DNA from: Rhodospirillaceae bacterium
Lineage (GTDB): Bacteria; Pseudomonadota; Alphaproteobacteria; UBA8366
Assembly (NCBI GenBank): GCA_002722095.1
Contig: PBKG01000012.1
Coordinates: 31,378 to 95,377, forward strand
Direction: 5' to 3'
Length of the DNA stretch: 64,000 nt
Program-made: the position numbers and the translations under genes
Notes under the pieces: generated by a model
Databases searched by the model: none
The model's input: the letters and a program-made list of their open reading frames with translations, nothing else
What the model was told of the DNA's origin: nothing
Shown here: piece by piece, positions 53,601 to 61,835 of the stretch
Layout: each line of letters opens with the position of its first letter
Numbering within the stretch: the stretch's first letter is position 1

Positions 53601-54279
53601 CCGGGCCGCGGTGCTCTATGTTTTCCGCACCCTTGTCGAAGACGAGATCCCGATGAACGAGGGGTGCTTGAAACCGCTCGAGTTGATCATCCCCGAAGGT
53701 TCGATGTTGAATCCGGCTTACCCCGCTGCGGTCGTCGCCGGCAATGTGGAAACCTCCCAATGCATTACCGACACTTTGTACGGCGCGCTCGGCGTGATGG
53801 CGGCGGCGCAAGGCACGATGAACAACATCACCTTCGGCAATGCGACCTACCAGTATTACGAAACCGTATGTGGCGGCGCGGGCGCAGGCGAGGGCTTTGG
53901 CGGGACCGACGCGGTCCACACCCACATGACCAATTCGCGCCTGACCGACCCGGAAGTGCTGGAATGGCGTTTCCCCGTTTTGCTGGAGAAGTTTGAGGTT
54001 CGAGAAAACTCCGGCGGGACGGGCAAGTGGCCGGGCGGCAACGGGTCCAGGCGGCGGCTCCGCTTCAACGAGGCGATGACGTTATCGATCCTGTCGGGCC
54101 ATCGCGAAATCGCGCCCTATGGTCTCGCCGGGGGCGGAGACGGTGAAGTGGGCCGGAACTGGGTCGAGCGTGCCGACGGTTCACGCCTTGAAATGACCGG
54201 CACCGACAGCACCGAAATGAGGCCGGGCGATGTGTTTGTGGTCGAAACGCCCGGCGGTGGAGGGTACGGGAAGGGTTAA
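50674..54279 (+). CDS. 5-oxoprolinase / hydantoinase (HyuA-HyuB fusion)
   Basis: A 1201-aa cytoplasmic enzyme that hydrolyses 5-oxoproline to glutamate using ATP (or a related cyclic amide). The HyuA half (~1-680) has [49 protein letters not shown] and [19 protein letters not shown]. The HyuB half (~690-1195) has [39 protein letters not shown] blocks and [15 protein letters not shown]. The fused layout matches eukaryotic and many proteobacterial OplAH proteins. It starts inside the end of the sulfotransferase gene. Substrate specificity within the family is not certain. Confidence 0.93.
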   Translation: MAEAGGWHFWIDRGGTFTDVVARRPDGTLATEKLLSDNPGFYEDAATEGIRRALGLTQADSLPADIIDDVRMGTTVATNALLERKGERTLLMVTDGFRDALRIGYQARPRLFDRQIVLPEMLYEQVTEVVERVSADGRVLTPLDEGGAQAGLQAAYGDGIRAVAILFMHGYRYSDHERRVAEIAAEIGFTQISTSHGTSPLMKLVGRGDTTVVDAYLSPILRRYVERVAGDLGDVPLRFMQSHGGLTDAHRFQGKDAILSGPAGGIVGVVRTAEESGFDKIISFDMGGTSTDVAHYAGEYERAFETLVAGVRMRAPMMQIHTVAAGGGSICHFDGGRYRVGPASAGADPGPACYRKGGPLTVTDCNLMLGKLQADFFPSVFGPEQDQPLDLAVVEQKFDDLAQAIKTETGDERAATDVAEGFLKIAVDNMANAIKKISVEKGHDVTQYTLCCFGGAGGQHACLVADALGMEKVLIHPLAGVLSAYGMGLAELRALREETVEAGLDQALMPELEARLTRLGEAAAAELEAQGAAMDGVELQRRVYLKYEGTDTADPVLFATPADMRTEFEVAHCQRYGFAMPEKALIAETAAVEAVARSEVAAPPPPAKSGPKETPAIQAERDVQFAGETQTTALYRVEDLAPGIRIDGPAIIAEPVATTIVEPGWQLEMLADGALCLRRVEPRETAFAIGTECDPVMLEVFNNLFMSIAEQMGVTLQNTAYSVNIKERLDFSCALFDVDGQLIANAPHMPVHLGSMGESVRAVMRNNEGEIRPGDVYVLNAPYNGGTHLPDVTVVTPVFDDAGAEILFYVGSRGHQADIGGITPGSMPSMSRTVDEEGVLIDNFKLVEEGTLREAAFRELLASGEYPSRNPDQNIADIKAQIAANEKGVLELRRMVAHFGLDVVQAYMDHVQDNAEEQVRRVIDVLKSGDFTYAMDDGGVIKARVTVDHKARSATIDFTGTSPQRDSNFNAPSAICRAAVLYVFRTLVEDEIPMNEGCLKPLELIIPEGSMLNPAYPAAVVAGNVETSQCITDTLYGALGVMAAAQGTMNNITFGNATYQYYETVCGGAGAGEGFGGTDAVHTHMTNSRLTDPEVLEWRFPVLLEKFEVRENSGGTGKWPGGNGSRRRLRFNEAMTLSILSGHREIAPYGLAGGGDGEVGRNWVERADGSRLEMTGTDSTEMRPGDVFVVETPGGGGYGKG

Positions 54280-54304
54280 TTTGGCGAGCTGAGTTTGGGG
54301 ACAC

Positions 54305-55321
54305 TCAGTTAAGCGGAATTTTGACTCGGAGACCGGTCGAGAATCCGTAGGCGTGGTCGCTGCCTATTCGCGTTTCCCGCTGAACAAAGCCGTCATTGTA
54401 TCGCATTTGAGGCACGAAGGAGTAATATTCGGCTGTGCTGTTTAAGGAAACAAAAGCCCGACCAAACTTTCGGCTTAGCGAAAGTGCGAGCTTGGGAACC
54501 GCCGAAAAATCAACGGAAAGTAATCGTAGATTCTGGAAATTTTCCAGAATTCCACTCGCTTGTAACTGACCTCCGTACCGAGTATATGCAGCCATTAGAG
54601 CAACGCTAAATTTGCCCGAAAGTAGAAAGCCGCTTCCAATAGTTTTCGGCGCGAGCGATAGGCCTATGATTGGTCCGGCAAAAAACGTGTCGAGACTCTC
54701 TCGATAAAACGCGAAAACGTTGTTAGCCTGAGGTTCATCCGCTCTTAGCGTTAAATTTTGGTTGATTCCCCCGATACCTATTCCGAGTATTGGATTGAAA
54801 AACCCTAAGACTTGGTGTTGAAACTTAGCGTCCAAACCGACCCCGAAATGGTAAACACTGCGGTGCGCCTCTACCTCGAAATCGTGTCCTAGAGCTAGCC
54901 CCACATTGCCATTGGTAGATGGCACGATCGACGAGAATCCAACTCGGGTCTGACCGTTCACGCCATCGAGTAGATTTTTGTTGGTGTCAACCGCGGAATG
55001 GCTAAAAAAGCCGCTATACCCATACGTTACGTCAAATGTGCCGATTTTGCCTTGGATTTCATCGATTCTTAGAGTTCCCCTGGGCGCGGTAAAAGAACCA
55101 TTATGGTCAGTGTTGCGGGAAAGAATCGTCGTGAAAGCGTTGTCTCTAACCACCATAAAATTGGTTTCAGGAAGCATCAAAAACTCAGCCGCCACCCCGA
55201 CGGTAACCGTAGCTTTATCGTAACGTGCACTAGCTTTCTGGTCTGCTTGAACGCTTGACGCCGCCGCAAGCAGAATTACGAACGCCAACAATGATTCTTT
55301 TGACCGGCTACGAAATGCCAT
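54305..55321 (-). CDS. putative outer-membrane beta-barrel protein
   Basis: A 338-aa protein with a signal peptide (MAFRSRSKESLLAFVILLAA…VQA-DQ). The mature part is rich in alternating polar/hydrophobic segments and Gly/aromatic residues (YGYSGFFSHSA, GFGVGLDAKF-like runs, AYTRYGGQL), as in outer-membrane beta-barrels. No named family is recognised. It ends in LRVKIPLN rather than an aromatic residue. AGGGAGGGG before the ATG at 55321 supports the start. GC content is visibly lower than in neighbours and A/T-ending codons are common, suggesting later acquisition. It is convergent with the 5-oxoprolinase gene. Confidence 0.7.
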   Translation of the reverse strand: MAFRSRSKESLLAFVILLAAASSVQADQKASARYDKATVTVGVAAEFLMLPETNFMVVRDNAFTTILSRNTDHNGSFTAPRGTLRIDEIQGKIGTFDVTYGYSGFFSHSAVDTNKNLLDGVNGQTRVGFSSIVPSTNGNVGLALGHDFEVEAHRSVYHFGVGLDAKFQHQVLGFFNPILGIGIGGINQNLTLRADEPQANNVFAFYRESLDTFFAGPIIGLSLAPKTIGSGFLLSGKFSVALMAAYTRYGGQLQASGILENFQNLRLLSVDFSAVPKLALSLSRKFGRAFVSLNSTAEYYSFVPQMRYNDGFVQRETRIGSDHAYGFSTGLRVKIPLN

Positions 55322-55415
55322 TGCCTGCCCCTCCCTGTGCGGGTACTTCGTATCAGCATATGCAGCATTTGCTGACACTACGTATATACCCATGATTTTA
55401 TTCTAATTTTTCAAA

Positions 55416-55444
55416 ACAATCTGGAGTTTTATAAGAAATGTCAA
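55416..55444 (-). promoter_or_regulatory. promoter for the beta-barrel gene
   Basis: On the minus strand a perfect TTGACA (55439-55444) is followed after 17 bp by GATTGT (55416-55421), in AT-rich DNA about 95 bp before the start at 55321. Confidence 0.5.
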
Positions 55445-55604
55445 GCTAGAGTTGTGCGCTAATTAGTCGATGCCATAAAAGAGGGTATGCTCGAGCGCAT
55501 TTCTGCCGAGGAATTTGCTTGTATCTGTCGGCGTACGCTTGCAGAAACATTTCCTACGGCTATATAGGTCGAAGACCGAACTTCACTGGATATCCCTCCG
55601 AACA

Positions 55605-56267
55605 ATGCGGCATTTCCTCGTTTGTTTATTCATCGCGATGGCGATTTCGTTGCCTCGGGCAGCGTTCGCGGAAAAGCCGCCATTAAGTGTGCCCAAATCC
55701 GGTACGCTCGAGTTTCAAGTGATCCGCAATGGCGAGGTGCTCGGCGATCACAAGTTCGCCTTTCGTCACGAAGGCAAGCGGCTCGAAGTCGACGTCAGCT
55801 CGGATATCGAATATCGGCTGTTTTTCATACCTTTCTACAAGCACCATCACCGATCCCGCGAGATTTGGGACGGCGATCGCCTGGTCTCGATGAAATCCTT
55901 CACCGACGATAACGGGGAAGAGCTGGACCTCAAGGTGAAGGCGGTTGGTGGGAAGCTCGAAATCGACGGCCCGAAAGGCGAAGCGACGGCGCCCGGCGAT
56001 GCCGCCCCCGCGAGTTTTTGGAGCGCGACGGCGCTAAAGCGCAGTCAAATAGTAAGCACGCTTAGGGGTGGTGTCGATCCTATCGAGGTCGAATATATCG
56101 GCGAGAAAACGATCACCGTCAAAGGCCAGTCGCGCGCGACCAAGCACTACCGCATGACCGGTGGCATCAACCGGGACCTCTGGTTCGATCCCACGGACAA
56201 TATGGCGCTGGTCTATCTCCGTTTCGAAGCCAAGGACGGCTCGACGGTGGAGTATGTGTTGAAGTAG
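55605..56267 (+). CDS. DUF6134 family secreted protein
   Basis: A 220-aa protein with a clean signal peptide (MRHFLVCLFIAMAISL…AFA-EK). The mature part matches the DUF6134 layout: GTLEFQVIRNGEVLGDHKFAF near the start, a HHHRSREIWDGDRLVSMKSFTDDNG segment, and YRMTGGINRDLWFDPTDNMALVYLRF near the end. It is probably a periplasmic beta-rich protein of unknown function. The ATG at 55605 is chosen because the signal peptide starts there; an in-frame upstream start at 55515 would bury it. It is convergent with the next gene, six bases apart. Confidence 0.85.
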   Translation: MRHFLVCLFIAMAISLPRAAFAEKPPLSVPKSGTLEFQVIRNGEVLGDHKFAFRHEGKRLEVDVSSDIEYRLFFIPFYKHHHRSREIWDGDRLVSMKSFTDDNGEELDLKVKAVGGKLEIDGPKGEATAPGDAAPASFWSATALKRSQIVSTLRGGVDPIEVEYIGEKTITVKGQSRATKHYRMTGGINRDLWFDPTDNMALVYLRFEAKDGSTVEYVLK

Positions 56268-56273
56268 CGATCG

Positions 56274-57470
56274 TTATTTCCGATACACCAACAACGGCGC
56301 GGTAAACCGGCCCTCCGCGTCCGTCTCCATCAACCGATAATACCGATTTTCCGCCACCTCTTCGAAAGGCATGCGTTCGAGGGCGAATTTTAGGCCGGTG
56401 TCGGCCATGGTTTCGAGATTTTCGAATTGAAGCATCATCTGAAAGAAGGTGAAGACGCCGCCGTCTTTGAGCATTCTCGGCGTTTCTTTCAGAAACGGGA
56501 TCATCGGCGGCATTAGCGTGTCGAAATAGATGCCGTCGAACGGCCCGATCTTGTCGGGTGCATCCTGCCCCAACGCATCTTGCCAACGCGTGGGGACGAT
56601 GGTGACGCCCTTTTTGTCTTTGGCCCAGGCTTCGGCCTTTTTGACCACCTGGGGGTGGGCCTCGATGATGGTGTGGGTTTCGATTGGGTATTGCTGGATG
56701 GCGGTGTCAATGATCGCCATCCCGAAGCCTACGTTAAGTACGTCGCCACCATTCACAGTGATCATTTCCGCCGACCGTTCCATGATCGGTCGTTCCCATT
56801 CCATCATCACCTCGAAGCCGTCCGGCAGCAGAATTTCATTCTCGGTGAAGGTGAGGTCGGTCTCCAGATAGGATTTCTCGGAAATATCGTCGGCGTCGTA
56901 GTCGGGGGCGAGTGCCATGGCCTCCCGATGCATGGCCGCCGCTTTTTCGAGTTTGCCCGGATGATTGAGCGTGGCCCCCACATCGTGAAATATCTGGTCG
57001 AGATCGTCGGGCAGCCGGGCGGCATCGGCGAACGCCTGATCGGCTTCGGTCAGTTTGCCCGCGGCCATGAGCGTCTCGCCAATATTGCTATGGCATTCGC
57101 GAAGGACGGAGATTGCCTCGATTGCAGCGCGGTAGTCCAAGATAGCCTCATTGAGCGCGTCGGGCTCTTTGAGCTCTGTGTCTGCTTCGAAGCGGGGCAC
57201 CTGGTAATCGATCAAGGTCTCCCCAAAATTTCGGTGAGCCTCTGTGATATCCGGCATCAGCGCGATTACCTCGCGCCAGGCCTCGATAGCCTGGTCGGGC
57301 TTTTGGGTTTCTGCTGAGACCGCACCCAGGTTAAACCTCGCCTCGGCACTGCTCGGGTCCGCATCCGCTGCTCGGCGAAAGGCGTTCTCGGCTTCTTTTA
57401 GCCGGCCCGCCTCCGCGTGGCGCGCGCCCAGGCTCAGGAATTCGAGTGCTTTTGCGTTCGGATCGGCCAT
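56274..57470 (-). CDS. TPR-repeat SAM methyltransferase (GAMT/RMT2-like)
   Basis: A 398-aa cytoplasmic protein. Residues ~1-190 are TPR repeats (NAKALEFLSLGARHAEAGRLKEAENAFRRA pattern). Residues ~200-395 are a class I methyltransferase of the guanidinoacetate/arginine methyltransferase type: MMEWERPIMERSAEMI, DVLNVGFGMAIIDTAIQQ (SAM loop), HTIIEAHPQVVKKAEAW and FDGIYFDTLMPP. GAMT and fungal RMT2 act on guanidino groups, so an arginine or guanidino substrate is a reasonable guess. The ATG at 57470 is used; one at 57518 adds 16 residues. It is divergent from the flavoprotein gene across the tandem repeats. Confidence 0.82.
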   Translation of the reverse strand: MADPNAKALEFLSLGARHAEAGRLKEAENAFRRAADADPSSAEARFNLGAVSAETQKPDQAIEAWREVIALMPDITEAHRNFGETLIDYQVPRFEADTELKEPDALNEAILDYRAAIEAISVLRECHSNIGETLMAAGKLTEADQAFADAARLPDDLDQIFHDVGATLNHPGKLEKAAAMHREAMALAPDYDADDISEKSYLETDLTFTENEILLPDGFEVMMEWERPIMERSAEMITVNGGDVLNVGFGMAIIDTAIQQYPIETHTIIEAHPQVVKKAEAWAKDKKGVTIVPTRWQDALGQDAPDKIGPFDGIYFDTLMPPMIPFLKETPRMLKDGGVFTFFQMMLQFENLETMADTGLKFALERMPFEEVAENRYYRLMETDAEGRFTAPLLVYRK

Positions 57471-57527
57471 CTTCGGCTTGTCGGCGAAACCTATTGGTCT
57501 GTCAAGTCGCGGGTCCATTTTTAAGAG

Positions 57528-57682
57528 GCAAATGCGTCGTCGCGGATGATTACATCCGCTCGGGATTTGCTTTTTCGTTGTCGCAAATACGTCGTCGCGG
57601 ATGATTACATCCGCTCGGGATTTGCTTTTTCGTTATCGCAAATGCGTCGTCGCGGATGATTACATCCGCTCGGGATTTGCTC
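57528..57682. repeat. tandem 55-bp hairpin repeat, ~2.8 copies
   Basis: Units start at 57528, 57583 and 57638, each beginning GCAAATGCGTCGTCG and nearly identical (one G/A change in the opening of copy 2 and one G/A change near the end of copy 2). Each contains GCGGATG-ATTA-CATCCGC, a perfect 7-bp hairpin, inside an outer GCAAAT/ATTTGC pairing. Copies 1 and 2 end with a T5 run. The array fills the space between two divergent genes and ends 13 bp before the flavoprotein start. Confidence 0.95.
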
Positions 57683-57695
57683 TAGGTTTACCCGC

Positions 57696-59090
57696 ATGAG
57701 TGAGACTATTGCCCATAATTTGAATGCGGGGTTGCTCGACGAACTGCGCGGGCTGTTGGGAGACCGGCTGTCGACGTCCGCGTCGGTGCGCGAGCATCAC
57801 GGCAACGACGAGGGGCCCTATCCGCCCCAGCCGCCGGATGCGGTCTGTTTCGCCGAGAGTACGGAGGAGGTCGCCGAAATCGTCAAGCTTTGCGCGCGCG
57901 AAGGCGTGCCGGTGATTCCCTACGGTACCGGCACCTCCCTCGAAGGGCATGTCCAGGCGGTCAAAGGCGGCATCTCGATAGACGTGAGCAGCATGAATCA
58001 GGTGCTCGAGGTCAATAGCGAGGATTTGGACTGCCGGGTCCAGGCCGGTGTCACTCGAAAGCAGCTGAATGAATTTTTGCGCGATACGGGGCTCTTTTTT
58101 CCGATCGATCCCGGCGCCGATGCGTCGCTCGGCGGCATGGCCGCGACGCGGGCGAGCGGTACCAATGCGGTCCGTTACGGAACCATGCGCGAGAACGTTT
58201 TAGGCCTGACCGTCGTGTTGCCCGATGGCCGAATCATCAAGACCGGCGGGCGGGCCAAAAAGTCTTCTGCCGGCTATGACCTGACCCGGCTCTATGTGGG
58301 ATCGGAAGGTACTCTCGGTGTGATCACCGAAGTCCAACTTCGCCTTTACGGCATCCCCGAGATGCAGTCGGTGGCGGTTTGCCAATATTCGGATCTGGCG
58401 GCGGCGGTGAACACGGTGATTCTTACGATTCAGTCCGGCATTCCCGTCGCCCGGATCGAATTGCTGGACGATGTGCAGATGGATGCCTGTATCCAATACT
58501 CCAAGCTGGAGGGTTTCGAGCGGCAACACACGCTGTTCTACGAGTTCCACGGCACCGAGGCGTCGGTTGCGGAGCAGGCCGAACGGGTTGGCGAAATCTC
58601 CGACGAATTCGGTGGCGGCGAATTCCGCTGGACCGCGCAATTGGAAGAGCGCAACGCGCTCTGGCAGGCGCGACACGATGCGTATTATGCCGGGCTCGCT
58701 TTGGCGCCAGGGAAGCGGGGCATCATTACCGATGCTTGTGTGCCGATTTCGCAGCTCGCAGACTGCATCCTCGAGACCCGCGTCGATATCGACGAAACCA
58801 AGCTAACCGCGCCCATCGTCGGTCACGTGGGCGACGGCAATTTTCACGTCAATATTCTCTGCGATCCCGACGACGAGGATGAGACCGGCCGAGCCCGCGC
58901 GCTCAACGAGCGTCTTATTCAGCGCACCCTGGCGATGGGCGGCACCTGCACCGGCGAGCATGGCATCGGGCTCGGCAAAATGGGCTTTCTCGTCGATGAA
59001 CACGGCGAGGCGGTCAGCGTCATGCGGGCCTTAAAGCAGGCACTCGACCCCGACAACATCATGAACCCGGGCAAAATCCTTAAAGTTTAG
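57696..59090 (+). CDS. FAD-binding D-lactate dehydrogenase / glycolate oxidase GlcD-type
   Basis: A 464-aa flavoprotein oxidising a 2-hydroxy acid, most likely D-lactate. The N-terminal PCMH-type FAD domain has VPVIPYGTGTSLEGHVQAV, FPIDPGADASLGGMAATRASGT, and KKSSAGYDLTRLYVGSEGTLG. The C-terminal domain has the metal/substrate His motif GHVGDGNFHVN and CTGEHGIGLGKMGF, ending DPDNIMNPGKIL. The length and motifs fit LDHD/Dld2. It is convergent with the amidase gene, the two stops overlapping by four bases. The tandem repeats occupy its promoter region. Confidence 0.9.
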   Translation: MSETIAHNLNAGLLDELRGLLGDRLSTSASVREHHGNDEGPYPPQPPDAVCFAESTEEVAEIVKLCAREGVPVIPYGTGTSLEGHVQAVKGGISIDVSSMNQVLEVNSEDLDCRVQAGVTRKQLNEFLRDTGLFFPIDPGADASLGGMAATRASGTNAVRYGTMRENVLGLTVVLPDGRIIKTGGRAKKSSAGYDLTRLYVGSEGTLGVITEVQLRLYGIPEMQSVAVCQYSDLAAAVNTVILTIQSGIPVARIELLDDVQMDACIQYSKLEGFERQHTLFYEFHGTEASVAEQAERVGEISDEFGGGEFRWTAQLEERNALWQARHDAYYAGLALAPGKRGIITDACVPISQLADCILETRVDIDETKLTAPIVGHVGDGNFHVNILCDPDDEDETGRARALNERLIQRTLAMGGTCTGEHGIGLGKMGFLVDEHGEAVSVMRALKQALDPDNIMNPGKILKV

Positions 59091-60463
59091 CCAAGCATTG
59101 CCTCGGCGATCCACTTCGCGTTACGGGCAATACGCTCGTCCTTATCGGCAAAGCCCATCACCTGAACCCCGAGCGGGAGACCGTCGACGCTCAGCAACGG
59201 GAGCGTGATCGATGGCGTGCCGGTCAATGTCCAGGCGATCTGGAAGCTCCGGTTGCCTGTGCTCTTGATGCCGACCGGAGCCGGTCCGGCGGCGGTCAAG
59301 GTGATAAATCCGTCAGCGCCGACCCCGAGCGCATCCACCTGATGACGGATCTTTGCCCGATGGGCCACGGATTCATCGTATTGGTCCTGGGTTATCTGCA
59401 TGGTCTTTTCCATGCTGGCGCGCAAATACGAACTCAGCTTGTCCCGATGGCGTTCGTAGTAGTCGTTGAACGGCCAACGACGCTCATATTGCGTGATCGA
59501 CCGGGCGATACCGTCGACACCTTCGAGCAGGCGCTCCAACTCGGCGATCTCGGGACCGTCTTCCTTGTCGACGATCTCAACCCCTTTGCTTTCGAGATTT
59601 TGCAGCAGGCCCTCGAAGGCTTCTCGCGTTCCGTCTTCGACCTCGGGCCAGCCATCCGTGTAAAGCCGGATCAGACGCAGCGGTTTGATGCTTTCTTCGA
59701 GGCTTTCCGGTCCAGTCATACCGGGGTGGGGTGCGGTGCCCCCGACACGACGGGCGATTTGATAGGCGATGCGCCAGCAATCTTCCATGCTGCCCGCAAT
59801 GGTGCCAAGCGCATCGTGGGTATTCGAGATCGGATGAATGCCACCCATGTTGAGCGACGCGTGGGTCGGTTTGAAGCCGTAGGCGCCGCAATAGGCGGCG
59901 GGGCGGACTACCGAACCGGCGGTTTGGGTGCCGAGCCCGGCCGGGACCATGCCCGAGCCGACTGCGGCGGCAGTGCCGCTCGACGAGCCGCCGGGGGTGC
60001 GTTCGGCGTCAAACGGATTCGTGGTCGGTCCGGACGCGCCGGTGGCAAATTCGGTGGTCACCGTTTTGCCGACGATCACCGCACCACTTTCGCGAATGGC
60101 ATAGACCGACGCTGCGTCACGTAGGGGTTGCCAGTCTTCATAAATAGCGCTGTTCATCTGGGTCGGCATGTCGGCAGTCTCGATAATGTCTTTGACCGCC
60201 ATCGGGCAGCCATCGATGAGCGAGAGCGGCCGTCCCTCCTTGTATCGCTCTGTGGACGCGTCGGCGGCGGCGCGGGCGATGTCGGGGGCGAAATGGACCC
60301 AGGCGGAGATTGCCGGATCGCGTTCGGATATGATCTCGAGGCAGCGTTCGAGATAGGCGCGTGGCGTATCATCGCCTTTGATGAAATCAGCGACGGCCTC
60401 GTGAAAACGAAGCATCGGGCTTGAGTCCGGATCGTATTTGAGTTTTGAGACAGGTGCGTCCAC
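59087..60463 (-). CDS. amidase-signature family hydrolase
   Basis: A 458-aa amidase with the Lys-Ser-cisSer triad: Lys in CPMAVKDIIE (~91), cis-Ser in TPGGSSSGTAAAV (~161) and nucleophile Ser in TQTAGSVVRPAAYCG (~184). It hydrolyses an amide of unknown identity; it is not GatA, which belongs to a gatCAB context not seen here. The GTG at 60463 is preferred since GGGGAGGAG lies seven bases upstream; an ATG at 60499 would put the ribosome site inside the protein. It is divergent from the CoA-transferase gene. Confidence 0.9.
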   Translation of the reverse strand: MDAPVSKLKYDPDSSPMLRFHEAVADFIKGDDTPRAYLERCLEIISERDPAISAWVHFAPDIARAAADASTERYKEGRPLSLIDGCPMAVKDIIETADMPTQMNSAIYEDWQPLRDAASVYAIRESGAVIVGKTVTTEFATGASGPTTNPFDAERTPGGSSSGTAAAVGSGMVPAGLGTQTAGSVVRPAAYCGAYGFKPTHASLNMGGIHPISNTHDALGTIAGSMEDCWRIAYQIARRVGGTAPHPGMTGPESLEESIKPLRLIRLYTDGWPEVEDGTREAFEGLLQNLESKGVEIVDKEDGPEIAELERLLEGVDGIARSITQYERRWPFNDYYERHRDKLSSYLRASMEKTMQITQDQYDESVAHRAKIRHQVDALGVGADGFITLTAAGPAPVGIKSTGNRSFQIAWTLTGTPSITLPLLSVDGLPLGVQVMGFADKDERIARNAKWIAEAMLG

Positions 60464-60585
60464 AGGTTTCTCCTCCCCAGCTACTTCCAAAAAACGCAAT
60501 TCTTGTTATAACCCGGAAATCAACGAAAAACGCCATCGGCGCGAAAAAATGCGCTCGCTCGTGGCAACCAGCAGGAGGGAACACC

Positions 60586-61782
60586 ATGGCTAAGGATAGT
60601 CTACCGTTTGCCGGCATTAAGGTATTGGATCTGACGGCCCATCGCGCCGGCCCGACCTCGGTCAGGCTGCTTTCCGATTGGGGCGCCGATACGATCAAGA
60701 TCGAACAGCCCGCCGCCATCAGTAAGGACAAGGGCAGCATTCTGGGCGCGCGCAACGGGTTCGATCTCCAGAACCTGCACCGCAACAAGCGCAGCATGAC
60801 CATCGATTTAAAGAATCCCGAGGGTCTCGAGCTGTTCTACGAGCTGGTCAAAATTTCCGACGTGGTGGTGGAGAACTTCCGGTCGCAAACCAAGCATCGG
60901 CTGAAAGTGGATTACGAAAGCTGTGCCAAGATTAACCCACGCATCGTCTATGGCAGCCTGTCAGGCTTCGGCCAGGATGGTCCTTACGACAATCGTCCCG
61001 GCGTCGATCAGATTCTGCAGGGAATGGGCGGGCTGATGTCGGTCACCGGCATTCCCGGCGGTGGTCCGGTTCGGGTCGGCATTCCGATTTGCGATTTGAC
61101 CTCGGGCATGTTCCTCGGGTTCGGCATGGCGGCTGCCTTGTTCGAGCGCGAGCGCTCGGGCAAAGGACAATGGGTGCAGACTTCGTTGCTGCAAGCGATC
61201 ATCGCGATGATGGATTTCCAGGCCGCGCGGGTCTTGAAGGACGGCGAGGTGCCGAAACAGATGGGCAACGACCATCCCACGTCGGTGCCGACGGGCGTGT
61301 TCGAGACCAAGGACGGGCATATCAATATCGCCGCCTCGGGTGGCGTGCTGTACGAGCGGTTCTGTACCGCGATCGGGCGCGATGATTTGATCGAGGACCC
61401 GCGTTTCGTCGGCTTCCAGGAGCGTTCGGACAATCGCGATGCGCTGCGCGTGGAAATCGAAGCGGAAACGCGTAAGGAAACGTCCAAGCACTGGGTCGAT
61501 ATGATGCAGGAAGTCGGCGTGCCGTGCGGACCGATCTACAATATGGGCGACGTCTTCGAGGACCCGCAGGTCCAGCACCTTGGTATGGCTTGGCCGATGG
61601 AGGGCAGTTCTGCCGGTGATTTCCCGGTGGTTCGTACCCCGATTATCATGAGCCGCACCAATGTCGAGGATCACGTTCGTCGCGCCACACCCGACCTCGG
61701 TCAGCATACGGAAGAAGTGCTGGAAGAAATGGGATACGACGCTGAGGCGATCAAAGACCTCCTGGGCCGCAATATCGTTTAA
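60586..61782 (+). CDS. class III (CaiB/BaiF) CoA-transferase
   Basis: A 398-aa CoA-transferase moving CoA between carboxylic acids through an aspartyl-CoA intermediate. Motifs are IKVLDLTAHRAGPTSVRLLSDWGADTIKIE, NKRSMTIDLKNPEG, GSLSGFGQDGPYDNRPGVDQI and the catalytic Asp170 in GIPICDLTSGMF. The ATG at 60586 follows AGGAGGG. It lies 53 bp upstream of a crotonase-family gene and is probably co-transcribed; together they likely activate and transform an unidentified acid. Confidence 0.93.
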   Translation: MAKDSLPFAGIKVLDLTAHRAGPTSVRLLSDWGADTIKIEQPAAISKDKGSILGARNGFDLQNLHRNKRSMTIDLKNPEGLELFYELVKISDVVVENFRSQTKHRLKVDYESCAKINPRIVYGSLSGFGQDGPYDNRPGVDQILQGMGGLMSVTGIPGGGPVRVGIPICDLTSGMFLGFGMAAALFERERSGKGQWVQTSLLQAIIAMMDFQAARVLKDGEVPKQMGNDHPTSVPTGVFETKDGHINIAASGGVLYERFCTAIGRDDLIEDPRFVGFQERSDNRDALRVEIEAETRKETSKHWVDMMQEVGVPCGPIYNMGDVFEDPQVQHLGMAWPMEGSSAGDFPVVRTPIIMSRTNVEDHVRRATPDLGQHTEEVLEEMGYDAEAIKDLLGRNIV

Positions 61783-61835
61783 GGCCCGGTGTAATACATT
61801 CAACTGATCAACCGTTGGAGAAAACGGAGAAAACA

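Noticed and set aside
51127..53925. 932-codon minus-strand frame antisense to the 5-oxoprolinase gene
   Set aside because: It is a mirror of a high-GC coding frame; the translation is His/Arg/Asp-rich without any domain, while the plus strand is a clear HyuA-HyuB protein.
54289..54308. CTGAGT/ACTCAG hairpin between the 5-oxoprolinase and beta-barrel genes
   Set aside because: No T-run follows on either strand, so a terminator call is not supported.
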